DNA of 64,000 nucleotides, from contig NZ_QPEX01000011.1 of NCBI RefSeq assembly GCF_003335505.1, positions 372,001 through 436,000 on the forward strand, read 5' to 3'. The notes beneath the pieces are model-generated. The model was not told where the DNA came from and did no database searches. It was given only the letters and a program-made list of their open reading frames with translations. The stretch's first letter is position 1, and every line of letters starts with the position of its first letter. Position numbers and translations under genes: made by a program. The stretch comes from Bremerella cremea. GTDB taxonomy: Bacteria; Planctomycetota; Planctomycetia; Pirellulales; Pirellulaceae. Below are positions 35,009-44,173 of the stretch, in pieces.

Positions 35009-37876
35009 TTATTCTTCCGTTTCCTGACCGCTTAACAATGGTTTCAAATATTGGCCCGTGTAGCTTTCGGCCACTTCGGCGACTTGCTCTGGCGTGCCGG
35101 TTGCGATGATCTGACCACCGCCAGAACCACCCTCCGGGCCAAGGTCGATCAGCCAATCGGCGCTTTTGATAACGTCCAGATTGTGCTCGATCACCAGGAC
35201 CGTGTTCCCTTTTTCAACCAAGCGGATCAGCACCGACAAGAGCCGCCGAATGTCCTCGAAGTGCAGCCCGGTGGTTGGTTCGTCTAGGACGTAAAGGGTC
35301 GAACCTGTTTCAGTACGGGCCAACTCGGTGGCTAATTTTATGCGTTGTGCCTCGCCGCCGGAAAGGGTCGTGCTGGGTTGTCCGAGCGAAAGATAGCCGA
35401 GGCCCACATCGCATAAACTGGACAGTACCCGATGAATGGTCGGCACGTTTTCGAAAAACTCGGCTGCTTCTTCAATAGGTAGGTTCAGTACATCGGCAAT
35501 CGACAGGTCCTTGTACTTCACCCGTAAGGTCTGGCGGTTGAAGCGTTTGCCATTGCAGACCGGGCACTCGACGAACAGGTCGGGCAGGAAGTTCATTTCA
35601 ATCTTCCGCAGCCCCTGACCTTGGCACTCCTCGCAGCGGCCCCCCTTTACGTTGAAGCTGAAGCGAGACGCTTTGTAGCCGTACTGCTTGGCCTGGCGAG
35701 TGCCGGCGTACACCTTGCGGATTTCGTCGAACACTCCGGTATAGGTCGCTGGGTTGCTGCGGGGCGTGCGACCGATGGGTGATTGGTCGATCGGAATGAC
35801 CTTGTCGACTTGGCTGGTGCCACGCAAGCTGGTAAAAGGCCCAGGCCGCTGCGAAGGTTGCCCCAAGCGACGTAGCAGGGCTGGGGTGATCGTTTCGTTG
35901 ACCAGCGAACTTTTGCCGCTGCCGCTCACGCCGGTCACACAGACGAAAGCCCCCAGCGGAATCTGGACGGCAACGTCTTTGAGGTTGTTCGTTGTTGCCC
36001 CTTCGAGCGAGATCATCCGGGTCTTGGCGATCTTGCGGCGCGACTCGGGAACGTCGATTTTTCGGCGGCCAGAGAGGTATTGGCCGGTGATCGAGTTTTC
36101 AACGTTCGAGACCACCTCCGGCGTTCCTTCGGCAATGATTAGCCCGCCGTGGTGGCCAGCGCCAGGGCCAACATCGACCAGGCGATCAGCCACCCGCATG
36201 ATCGCTTCATCGTGTTCCACGACAATGACCGTATTGCCATGGTTGCGCAGGTCGACCAATGCTTCGATCAAACGATGGTTATCGCGCGAGTGAAGTCCGA
36301 TCGAGGGTTCGTCCAAGATATAGCAAATGCCGACTAGCCCGCTGCCGATGCCGGTTGCCAGGCGGACCCGCTGCAGTTCTCCACCGCTGAGCGTATCGGC
36401 CGCCCGGTCGAGGGTGAGGTAATCGGCCCCCACTTTTTCCAGAAAGGTTAGCCGTTTGGCGATCTCGCGCACGATTGGCGTCGCGATCAGGCTTTCGTGT
36501 TCGTCGAACTCGAGCGTATCGAACCAAGCCCGGGCATCGTTGATGCTCAGCCGCACGATTTCGTGAATGTTCTTCCCGGCAACCCGCACGGCCAAAGCTT
36601 CTGGACGAAGCCGTGCCCCATGGCAGGCTGGGCAGGGGAGTTTGCCACGAAACTTGGCTAACTGGTCGAGCCTTTTTTTCCGCGTGGTGGTGACAAACTC
36701 TTTCTCTAAGGCGATGAGAATGCCCTGGAATTTGTCTTCGCCAGCGAACAGCTTCTCGCGCTGGAGATCGGTCCATTCGCTGAGCTTGGTGGTGGGATCG
36801 AGCTTGTGTTTCCCGAGGAACGTATCGAGCCCTTTGGCCAACTTGTCGACGGCGGCGGAGGTGAGGCCACGCCAAGGAGCGATCGCGCCGTCGGCGAGCG
36901 AAAGTTCTTTATCCGGTACAACCAAGTCGGGATCGAACTCTTCGCAGATGCCCAGGCCCTCGCACTTAGGGCAGGTACCGTAAGGACTGTTAAAGCTGAA
37001 CGTTCGTGGTTCGATGTCGATGAAGCTTAAATTGCAATTAACGCAGGCCAACTCGGTATTGAAGATTTGATCAACCCAGGTTCCCTTCGGATGTTCGTCG
37101 TCGACTAGGTTGGTATCTAGATGACAAGACAGCAGCCGCCCGTCTCCCAGCTTCAAGGCCATGGCCACTGAATCACTCATGCGAGAACGTAGTCCTTCGC
37201 GGATGATGATTCGATCGATGATGGGTTCGATGGTGTGGTTTTTCTTCGGATTCAGTTCGGGGACTTCGTCGATCTGATAGACCTCGTCATCCACTCGGAC
37301 ACGCAACAGCCCTTCGCGACGGATCTTATCGATGACTTCTTTGTGGGCGCCTTTGCGTCCTTGGACCATGGGGGCCATGATCATCAGCTTGGTTTCTTCT
37401 GGCAGGTCGAGGAGCCGGTCTTGAATTTGTTCAGCTGTTTGCTGCGTGATCGGGCGACCACATTGCCAGCAGTGCGGCTGCCCTAAGCGTGCCATCAGCA
37501 AACGTAGATAGTCGTAGATCTCGGTGATTGTGGCGACGGTGCTGCGCGGGTTTTGGCTGCCGGTGCGCTGGTCGATACAGATGGTGGGCTGCAAGCCGAC
37601 AATCAAATCGACGTCGGGCCGCTCCATTTGGTCGAGAAACTGGCGAGCGTAAACCGAGAGGCTTTCGACATACTGCCGCTGGCCTTCCGCGTAAAGCGTA
37701 TCGAGCGCGAGAGAACTCTTGCCCGAACCGCTAGGACCAGTGATAACAATCAACTGGTCGCGGGGAAGGTCGATGTCGACGTTCTTTAGGTTGTGTACCC
37801 GTGCACCACGGACACGAATGTTGTCCGATTCCTGGGTCGGGTCGATGGCCGTCAGCTTGTCTCGATGAAAATCCAC
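35009..37876 (-). CDS. uvrA: Excinuclease ABC subunit A
   Basis: A 955-residue nucleotide-excision repair ATPase with two ABC modules. The first Walker A is GPSGSGKSS (K53), the second GVSGSGKSS. Zinc-finger CxxC pairs include CWQCGRP, CPKCEGLGIC, CPACHGARL, CEECQGQGL and CPVCNGKRF. Signature LSGGELQR/LSGGEAQR motifs occur twice. Length agrees with the family (about 940-960). It recognises DNA damage together with UvrB, which is not in the window. Confidence 0.98.
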   Translation of the reverse strand: MDFHRDKLTAIDPTQESDNIRVRGARVHNLKNVDIDLPRDQLIVITGPSGSGKSSLALDTLYAEGQRQYVESLSVYARQFLDQMERPDVDLIVGLQPTICIDQRTGSQNPRSTVATITEIYDYLRLLMARLGQPHCWQCGRPITQQTAEQIQDRLLDLPEETKLMIMAPMVQGRKGAHKEVIDKIRREGLLRVRVDDEVYQIDEVPELNPKKNHTIEPIIDRIIIREGLRSRMSDSVAMALKLGDGRLLSCHLDTNLVDDEHPKGTWVDQIFNTELACVNCNLSFIDIEPRTFSFNSPYGTCPKCEGLGICEEFDPDLVVPDKELSLADGAIAPWRGLTSAAVDKLAKGLDTFLGKHKLDPTTKLSEWTDLQREKLFAGEDKFQGILIALEKEFVTTTRKKRLDQLAKFRGKLPCPACHGARLRPEALAVRVAGKNIHEIVRLSINDARAWFDTLEFDEHESLIATPIVREIAKRLTFLEKVGADYLTLDRAADTLSGGELQRVRLATGIGSGLVGICYILDEPSIGLHSRDNHRLIEALVDLRNHGNTVIVVEHDEAIMRVADRLVDVGPGAGHHGGLIIAEGTPEVVSNVENSITGQYLSGRRKIDVPESRRKIAKTRMISLEGATTNNLKDVAVQIPLGAFVCVTGVSGSGKSSLVNETITPALLRRLGQPSQRPGPFTSLRGTSQVDKVIPIDQSPIGRTPRSNPATYTGVFDEIRKVYAGTRQAKQYGYKASRFSFNVKGGRCEECQGQGLRKIEMNFLPDLFVECPVCNGKRFNRQTLRVKYKDLSIADVLNLPIEEAAEFFENVPTIHRVLSSLCDVGLGYLSLGQPSTTLSGGEAQRIKLATELARTETGSTLYVLDEPTTGLHFEDIRRLLSVLIRLVEKGNTVLVIEHNLDVIKSADWLIDLGPEGGSGGGQIIATGTPEQVAEVAESYTGQYLKPLLSGQETEE

Positions 37877-38229
37877 GATGGCAGACCGTCATGCTGGGCT
37901 GAAAGACCGGGCCTCGCGCCTTGCCCCCGCCATGGGGCAAACCCGACCTTAAAGGTATAAATGAATAGTGGCAATTCAGTTCAGGCTAACAAGACCCGCC
38001 AGTGGTGGCAACTAGTGGCGTTGGCTGGCAAGCCGAAGCGGCGGCTTAGGTTCGCCGTAAGTCTGAGACGGTCCTGCGTCAAGTGACGATCAGCTAACAG
38101 GTTACATCGCAGGCTTGAGGCAGTTAACAGAACTGTCAAGACAAACGCGGCAAGTAGATCTTCATTCAATTACCGAATTGGATGTCGTGCTCGACCGATT
38201 GGGCATGAAGGGAAGTAGCGGAAGGAACC
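37877..38229. other. Intergenic region between divergent uvrA and dGTPase genes
   Basis: It should hold the two divergent promoters. I see no clear ORF, repeat or operator. A short minus-strand frame (37981-38169) has no family signal and no good ribosome site. No SOS-box-like CTG-N10-CAG palindrome near uvrA was evident. Confidence 0.5.
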
Positions 38230-39339
38230 ATGCACAGTTTCATGCATTACAACGAGCGAGAAGAACGACTTCTGGCTCCGTATGCTTTGCGCAGTAAGCA
38301 TTCGCGGGGACGCGAGTTCGAAGAATCGGAGCATGCGTACCGATCGCCGTTTCAGCGAGACCGAGACCGCATCATTCATAGCAGTGCTTTCCGCCGCCTG
38401 GCCGACAAGACCCAGGTTTTCATGAACGTTAGCGATTACCACCGCACTCGGCTGACGCACACCATCGAAGTAGTAACGATTGCCCGAACGATTGGCCGGA
38501 CGCTGGGCCTCAACGAGGAGCTAATCGAGGCCCTGGGGCACCTGCACGATATCGGCCACCCGCCGTTTGGGCATTCCGGAGAAGACGTGCTGAAAGAGTG
38601 CATGGTCGATTGTGGAGGCTTTTCGCACAACGCGTTTGGGTTGGTGCTGGTGAAGAACTTGGAAGTTCGTAGCCCTTACTATGAAGGTTTAAATCTGACC
38701 TATGAAGTGCTGGAAGGCCAGCATACGCGGGTTGATAAGCGGCAGATGACCTTCCTGCGGCCTCTGCTGGAGGCCCAAACGGTCGAAACGGTCGACAGTA
38801 TCACCTACGACGCCCACGATACCGATGATGCCTGGAAGTTGGGGCTGGTCAGCTTTGAAGAACTGATGCAAATTCCGCTGTTTGCACAAAGCACCGAGCG
38901 GGTTTATCAGCGTTTTGGCGAGCAAACGGGACGACGGCTTAGGAAGCTAGTTGTTCGTCAGCTAATCGATTTCCAGGTGACCGATGTGCTGGAAACCGCC
39001 ATGGACCGCCTCGCGAAGTGGTCGCCAGGGTCTCCAGAAGAGGCAGAGTTATGTGACCCTATTATCACCGTGAGTGATGACTTGCGTGCGCGTAAGACGC
39101 AGTTAGAGCAATTTCTGTTTCACCACGTGTACCGCCACCCCGATATCGTCGAGTTCCGAAGACGGGGGCAAGACCAACTGCGACAGATGTACGAGGGGTA
39201 TTTACGCAAACCAGAGTTGATTCGGGGGAAGTTAAGCGAGTGGGTCGACGTTTGGGGGCTGCCCCGCACGGTTGGCTATTACATTGCCACGATGACCGAT
39301 TCTTATTGTCAACGTGAATATGAAGCCCATTTTCGCTGA
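38230..39339 (+). CDS. dGTP triphosphohydrolase-like HD protein
   Basis: A 369-residue HD-superfamily protein. GGAAGGAACC directly precedes the ATG. The family region SEHAYRSPFQRDRDRIIHS is followed by H77 (RTRLTHTIEV) and the HD pair H106-D107 in LGHLHDIGHPPFGHSGED. These form the metal site that hydrolyses dGTP (or other dNTPs) to the nucleoside and triphosphate. Length suits the type-2 dGTPase-like subfamily. It could be general dNTPase rather than strictly dGTPase. Confidence 0.93.
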   Translation: MHSFMHYNEREERLLAPYALRSKHSRGREFEESEHAYRSPFQRDRDRIIHSSAFRRLADKTQVFMNVSDYHRTRLTHTIEVVTIARTIGRTLGLNEELIEALGHLHDIGHPPFGHSGEDVLKECMVDCGGFSHNAFGLVLVKNLEVRSPYYEGLNLTYEVLEGQHTRVDKRQMTFLRPLLEAQTVETVDSITYDAHDTDDAWKLGLVSFEELMQIPLFAQSTERVYQRFGEQTGRRLRKLVVRQLIDFQVTDVLETAMDRLAKWSPGSPEEAELCDPIITVSDDLRARKTQLEQFLFHHVYRHPDIVEFRRRGQDQLRQMYEGYLRKPELIRGKLSEWVDVWGLPRTVGYYIATMTDSYCQREYEAHFR

Positions 39340-39487
39340 CCAATGGGGATGCTTTCCCTCGTTTTGCAGGGTAGAATACCTAACTTGGAACACAGAAACA
39401 GGTTTGTACTTTAGGGAGTTCGCATATCTGCGCGGGGTGTGCAACTACTCCTTCTTGTAGGTCGCGGATCTATACTGCAGGGTCTAC

Positions 39488-40573
39488 ATGGCGCTGATTG
39501 TCTTACGATTTGTATTTATGCTGGTCGCCGCTGGTGTCGGGATTACCCTGATCAAGGTCGACGCATTTCAAAGTGTCTTGAAGGATGAGCCCCTCTGGGC
39601 CTTTCTCGGGATCATGGTGCTTGCCCTCACGGTAATTGGTGTCGACGTAGGCGTTAAGCAAAAACGCTACGATACCATCTCCGGGGTTTACTTTGGATTG
39701 TTAGTTGGGCTCTCGCTCACCTACGTCTTAGGCTTGATTACCCAAGTCTGGTTTCCCGCCGACAACTACAACGCAGTAACGGCTCACCGGGCATTGCAAC
39801 TGGTGGTTGGGATGGTGTTTTGCTATGCGTGTATCAGTCTCGTTCTGCAAACCAAAGACGACTTCCGCTTCATTATTCCTTACGTGGAATTCGCGAAGGA
39901 AGTGAAAGGCCCCAAGCCGTACGTGCTGGATACCAGTATCGTGATCGACGGCCGGATTGCCGATGTCGTGGAAACCGGTTTCTTTGATAACGTGCTGATC
40001 ATGCCCCGCTTTGTGTTGGCTGAACTGCAAGGCATTGCCGACAGTAGCGATAAGCTGAAACGCAGCCGAGGCCGACGTGGGCTCGATATTTTGAACCGGC
40101 TGCGGAATAACGACCGGGTTGATTTGAAGATCCACGATCGCGAGACGCCAGACATGGAAGGCCAGCCGGTCGATATGAAGCTGGTGCTGCTGGCCAAGCT
40201 GCTGGAAGGCAAGATTGTCACCGGCGACTACAACTTGAATAAAGTGGCCAAGCTACACAACGTGGACGTGATCAACCTGAACGAAATCGCCAATGCGTTG
40301 AAGCCCGTCTTTTTGCCAGGCGAACATCTTTCGGTTCGGATTGTCAAAAAGGGAGAAGAAGACAGCCAAGGCGTTGGTTACCTGGACGACGGCACGATGA
40401 TTGTTGTCGAAGGGGGACGCGACCACATCAACAGCCAGGTTCGCATCTTGGTGACCAGTGTGCTGCAAACCAGCGCTGGCCGTATGATCTTTGGCCGCTA
40501 CGAAGCGGTTGAAGGGAGCCAGGGTGGCGTTTCCGGTGGCGGTCATAAGTCGCATGCCGGCTCATCGGCTTAA
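39488..40573 (+). CDS. PIN-TRAM membrane protein (YacL-like)
   Basis: A 361-residue protein. Four transmembrane helices occupy about 1-125 (IVLRFVFMLVAAGVGITLI..., WAFLGIMVLALTVIG...). A PIN nuclease domain follows, beginning YVLDTSIVIDGRIADV (metal Asp residues) and including VTGDYNLNKVAKL. A C-terminal TRAM RNA-binding domain (about 280-345) reads GEHLSVRIVKKGEE. This architecture is known from YacL-type proteins. RNase activity at the membrane is inferred. rsfS follows after 54 bases. Confidence 0.9.
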   Translation: MALIVLRFVFMLVAAGVGITLIKVDAFQSVLKDEPLWAFLGIMVLALTVIGVDVGVKQKRYDTISGVYFGLLVGLSLTYVLGLITQVWFPADNYNAVTAHRALQLVVGMVFCYACISLVLQTKDDFRFIIPYVEFAKEVKGPKPYVLDTSIVIDGRIADVVETGFFDNVLIMPRFVLAELQGIADSSDKLKRSRGRRGLDILNRLRNNDRVDLKIHDRETPDMEGQPVDMKLVLLAKLLEGKIVTGDYNLNKVAKLHNVDVINLNEIANALKPVFLPGEHLSVRIVKKGEEDSQGVGYLDDGTMIVVEGGRDHINSQVRILVTSVLQTSAGRMIFGRYEAVEGSQGGVSGGGHKSHAGSSA

Positions 40574-40627
40574 GCGACTATCGCAGCCGATTTTATTCCT
40601 ACATCCTTTGTTTCTTGAAGTTTATTT

Positions 40628-41035
40628 GTGACTGATTCCGACACATCTGAAAACAACGCTGGCGAAGATCGTCGCAGCCTCGAACTGGCAACCGCCGCAG
40701 CCCAGGTGATCGAAGACAACAAAGGACGCGATATCTGCATCCTGGATATGCGTCATCTGACGCCGATCTTCGATTACTTCGTTATCGGCACCGGCGGTAG
40801 CCGTCGGCAATTGCACGCAATGAGCGAAGAAATCGACGACAAGCTCGAAAAAGAGCTGGGCGATCGCCGCATGGGACGCGAAGGGTACGACGAAAGCCGC
40901 TGGATCTTGCTCGATTACGGCACGGTCGTCGTCCATCTGTTCGACGAGGAAACCCGCGAGTACTTCCAGTTAGAACAACTATGGGCCGATGCCAAGAAGG
41001 TTGATCTGACCGGCATTTTGCGTGGCTCAGAGTAA
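40628..41035 (+). CDS. rsfS: Ribosome silencing factor RsfS (Iojap)
   Basis: A 135-residue protein with a GTG start. The family core is present: VIEDNKGRDICILDMRHLTP, DYFVIGTGGSRRQLHAMSEEI, GYDESRWILLDYGTVVVHLFDEETREYF. RsfS binds ribosomal protein uL14 and blocks subunit joining in poor nutrient conditions. The Asp/Glu-rich C-terminus is normal. It lies between the PIN-TRAM gene and argS in one direction. Confidence 0.95.
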   Translation: MTDSDTSENNAGEDRRSLELATAAAQVIEDNKGRDICILDMRHLTPIFDYFVIGTGGSRRQLHAMSEEIDDKLEKELGDRRMGREGYDESRWILLDYGTVVVHLFDEETREYFQLEQLWADAKKVDLTGILRGSE

Positions 41036-41144
41036 TCGAGCCGCTGGGCTGCGCTGTTTTTCTACGATTGGTTGCCGTTTTCTCGGTCCGCCCAGCAGGC
41101 TCTGCGGTACCCGCGTTGCGTTATTTCGCGATAATCGACGTATT

Positions 41145-41180
41145 CATTCGGACAGATGCGGTGTCTATCTGTCCGAAATG
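41145..41180 (+). promoter_or_regulatory. Hairpin in the argS leader
   Basis: A perfect 11-bp stem, TTCGGACAGAT (41147-41157) with ATCTGTCCGAA (41167-41177), lies 70 bases before argS, with CA/TG extending it across a bulged A. No T-run follows, so it is not a typical terminator. It may be an mRNA-stability or leader element; the role is inferred. Confidence 0.45.
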
Positions 41181-41249
41181 AGTTTGTCGCCGGTGGTCTT
41201 CGTCGGCAAGTTTTCTCTCTAGTTGACCGTTTTGCGTTGAAGTCATTCC

Positions 41250-43220
41250 ATGAACATTCTTGCCCTGCTTAAGGCCCGGTTTCAGCCTGTTTTGGAATCG
41301 ATGTCCGCTGATGTCGCTCCTTTATTGGAAATGATCCGCCCTGCTGGCGACCCTAAGTTCGGCGACTATCAGGCCAACTTTGCGATGGGCTTGGCCAAGA
41401 AGGTGGGCAAGAATCCACGTGATCTGGCAACCGAGATCGTGGCTGCGACCAGCTTAGAAGATCTGTGCGAACCGCCAGAGGTGGCCGGGCCTGGCTTCAT
41501 TAACTTGAAGCTTCGCGACGATTGGCTGCAGATGCAGCTATCCGCCGCCCAGGCCGATACACGGGTGGGTGTCGAGAAGGCGGCCGAGTCAAAGACGTAC
41601 ATTGTCGACTATTCCTCGCCGAACGTCGCCAAGCCGATGCACGTGGGGCACATCCGTAGCACGGTGATCGGCGATTCCCTTTGTCGCACGCTGAAATTCA
41701 TGGGGCACAACGCGATCAGTGACAATCACCTGGGAGACTGGGGAACCCAGTTCGGGATGATCATCTATGGCTATAAGAACTTCGTCGATCAAGACGCTTA
41801 CAAAGCAGCACCGGTGCCAGAGCTTTCGCGGATCTATCGTGTTGTGCGGAGCTTGATGGATTACTTCGATGCGAAGAACGCGTTGCCGAAGTTAATTGAA
41901 AAGCTGGCCGAACGAACCGCAGAGTATGAAACTGCCAAGAACGCCCCGGAAACAAGCGACAAAGCAGAAGCCAAGAAGCAGAAGAAGGAAGTTGGCCGGC
42001 TGCAATCGCAAATCAAAGAATTGAACGAAGAGATCGAAGCGACCAAAGAGAAAGTCGCCAAGACCGACGATTCGCCGCAACTGGCCAAGCTTGCCGCCGA
42101 GCATGCCAACATCAGCACCGCCGTCCTGCAGGAAACCGCCAAGCTGCACGCTGGCGATGAAGAAAATCTCGCCCTTTGGAAAGAGTTCCTTCCGTTCTGC
42201 GAAGACGAAATCAAACGGGTTTACGAGCGGTTGAACGTCACGTTCGATCATCAACTGGGGGAAAGCTTCTATCACGATCGTCTGGCCGCTGTGGTCGAAG
42301 ACTTCGAGAAGCGTGGCCTGGCGAAAGAATCCGAGGGGGCAACGTGCGTCTTCCTCGAAGGCTTCAAGGCCCCGATGATCATCCGCAAGCGAGACGGCGC
42401 GTTCCTCTATTCAACGACCGACCTGGCGACGATCGCCTACCGAATGGAAACCTGGAAGCCGGACGCCATTTTGTACGTGGTCGACTTCCGCCAGGGAGAT
42501 CACTTCGACAAGTTGTTCGCAGCGACCCGGCTCTGGGGTTACACCGATATCGAACTAAAGCATGTCAGCTTTGGCACGGTGATGGGTGACGACGGCAAAC
42601 CGTTCAAAACGCGTTCGGGCGATACGGTGGGCTTGGAGGGTTTGCTCGATGAAGCAGTGTCGCGGGCCTATAAAATTGTGCAAGATGCGGGTGCCGCAGG
42701 AGGCGATGCCCTGGAAGAATCGCAGCAGAAAGCGGTTGCTGAAACGGTAGGGATCGCGGCGCTGAAGTATGGCGACTTGTCGCAGAACCGTGAATCGGAC
42801 TACAAGTTCAGCTACGATAAGATGCTGGCGCTCAACGGCAATACGTCGACTTACATGCAGTACGCTTATGCCCGCGTGCAAAGCATTTTCCGCAAAGGGG
42901 AAGTCGATATCGACGCTCTGCGAACCAGCGGCGCGAAGATCGTACTGGGGCATCCGGCCGAACGGCAACTGGCTTTGGCGATCTTGCGATTCTCGGAAGC
43001 GCTGGACGATGTGTTGGTCGACTATCGCCCGAACTACCTGACCAACTACTTATTCGACCAGCTGGCCAAGTCGTACAGCGGTTTCTTTGAAAACTGCCCA
43101 GTGCTGAAGGCCGAAACAGAAGAGCAGAAGAATAGCCGCCTCTTGCTTTGCGATCTGACGGCTCGGGTGATACAACAGGGCCTGGGTTTGTTGGGTATTC
43201 AGACGGTCGAAAAGATGTAA
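41250..43220 (+). CDS. argS: Arginyl-tRNA synthetase with a coiled-coil insertion
   Basis: A 656-residue class I synthetase. The HIGH motif is HVGH (131-134) after YSSPNVAKPM. The second signature is the KFKTRSGD-like KPFKTRSGDTVGL. An N-terminal Add-1-like domain is present (RPAGDPKFGDYQANFAMGLAKK), as is the C-terminal DALR domain. Residues about 206-300 are a charged coiled-coil insert (KKQKKEVGRLQSQIKELNEE) that is missing from most bacterial ArgRS of about 560-580 residues. It splits the catalytic domain. The function of the insert is unknown; all catalytic signatures are intact. Confidence 0.95.
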   Translation: MNILALLKARFQPVLESMSADVAPLLEMIRPAGDPKFGDYQANFAMGLAKKVGKNPRDLATEIVAATSLEDLCEPPEVAGPGFINLKLRDDWLQMQLSAAQADTRVGVEKAAESKTYIVDYSSPNVAKPMHVGHIRSTVIGDSLCRTLKFMGHNAISDNHLGDWGTQFGMIIYGYKNFVDQDAYKAAPVPELSRIYRVVRSLMDYFDAKNALPKLIEKLAERTAEYETAKNAPETSDKAEAKKQKKEVGRLQSQIKELNEEIEATKEKVAKTDDSPQLAKLAAEHANISTAVLQETAKLHAGDEENLALWKEFLPFCEDEIKRVYERLNVTFDHQLGESFYHDRLAAVVEDFEKRGLAKESEGATCVFLEGFKAPMIIRKRDGAFLYSTTDLATIAYRMETWKPDAILYVVDFRQGDHFDKLFAATRLWGYTDIELKHVSFGTVMGDDGKPFKTRSGDTVGLEGLLDEAVSRAYKIVQDAGAAGGDALEESQQKAVAETVGIAALKYGDLSQNRESDYKFSYDKMLALNGNTSTYMQYAYARVQSIFRKGEVDIDALRTSGAKIVLGHPAERQLALAILRFSEALDDVLVDYRPNYLTNYLFDQLAKSYSGFFENCPVLKAETEEQKNSRLLLCDLTARVIQQGLGLLGIQTVEKM

Positions 43221-43235
43221 CCACCGGGGAACGAC

Positions 43236-44153
43236 ATGCCAAGGAAGGTCGCAAGCAAAGCTTCGCCAAGCTTTCAGCTGAACACCGTTTTTCACGGTCA
43301 CGCGCGAAGTGTCTTGGCGACGTTCCCTGACGAGGTCGTCGATTGTGTGGTGACCAGTCCCCCTTACTTTCAGCAGCGCAATTACGACGGCGACGACCAG
43401 ATCGGGCAAGAGAAGAAGCCTGAGGAGTACGTCGCCAGCCTCGTCGATGTCTTCCGCGAGGTTCGCCGCACGCTGAAGGAGAGCGGCGCCTTGTGGTTGG
43501 TATTGGGAGATAAGTACCTCGATGGCGAACTGCTGGGGTTGCCGTGGCAAGTGGCTCTCGCGCTACGGGCCGATGGTTGGAAACTGCGGAGCGACGTGAT
43601 TTGGCACAAGCCGAACGCGATGCCCAGTAGCGTGAAAACCCGTCCGACGACTGATCACGAGTACATCTTTCTGCTGGTAAAAAACAACCAGTATTTCTAC
43701 GACGCCGATGCCATCCGCGAGCCGCACGTCACCTTCAGCGAGAACAGCAAGATGAAGGGGGGCCGCAATCATTTTCACCGTCGCGGCAGCACGCCTGAGG
43801 CTGGCAAGAACGGCGGTAACAGCAACCTGCATGATGCAAGGTGGGATCAAGCTTTTCATCCCAAGGGGCGTAATAAGCGAACCGTCTGGTCCGTGCCCCT
43901 CTCGAAGTTTCGCAATGCCCACTTTGCGGTCTTCCCCGAAACGCTGGTCGAAACCTGTATCAACGCGACTTGCCCGGAAGATGGTGTGGTGCTTGATCCG
44001 TTTCTGGGGAGTGGTACGACGGCGGTGGTGGCGCAGCGGCTAGGTCGCAGCTACTTGGGTGTCGATCAATCGGCCAGGTACGTCGAAATGGCACGCGGCC
44101 GTTTGGCGGAAGCGAAACGCGGACAACAGGATTTGCCTGGGATCAAGCGATAA
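43236..44153 (+). CDS. Orphan site-specific DNA methyltransferase
   Basis: A 305-residue beta-class-like amino-methyltransferase. Motif IV is TSPPY (residues 40-44), and the SAM-binding motif I lies near the C-terminus (DPFLGSGTTAVVAQRLGRSYLGVD). The TSPPY form fits either N4-cytosine or N6-adenine methylation. GGGGAA lies just before the ATG, which comes 15 bases after argS. No restriction enzyme gene is adjacent, so it is an orphan or regulatory methyltransferase. The recognition site cannot be read from sequence. Confidence 0.88.
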   Translation: MPRKVASKASPSFQLNTVFHGHARSVLATFPDEVVDCVVTSPPYFQQRNYDGDDQIGQEKKPEEYVASLVDVFREVRRTLKESGALWLVLGDKYLDGELLGLPWQVALALRADGWKLRSDVIWHKPNAMPSSVKTRPTTDHEYIFLLVKNNQYFYDADAIREPHVTFSENSKMKGGRNHFHRRGSTPEAGKNGGNSNLHDARWDQAFHPKGRNKRTVWSVPLSKFRNAHFAVFPETLVETCINATCPEDGVVLDPFLGSGTTAVVAQRLGRSYLGVDQSARYVEMARGRLAEAKRGQQDLPGIKR

Positions 44154-44173
44154 GTGGACAGCGCCGGGCGTTT

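Noticed and set aside
37981..38169. 62-residue minus-strand frame between uvrA and the dGTPase gene
   Set aside because: No ribosome site or family signal; more likely part of the divergent promoter region.
41080..41110. GGTCCGCCCAGC...GGCTCTGCGG resembling a REP unit
   Set aside because: It does not form the 7-3-7 palindrome and lacks GTAGGG ends; probably chance similarity.
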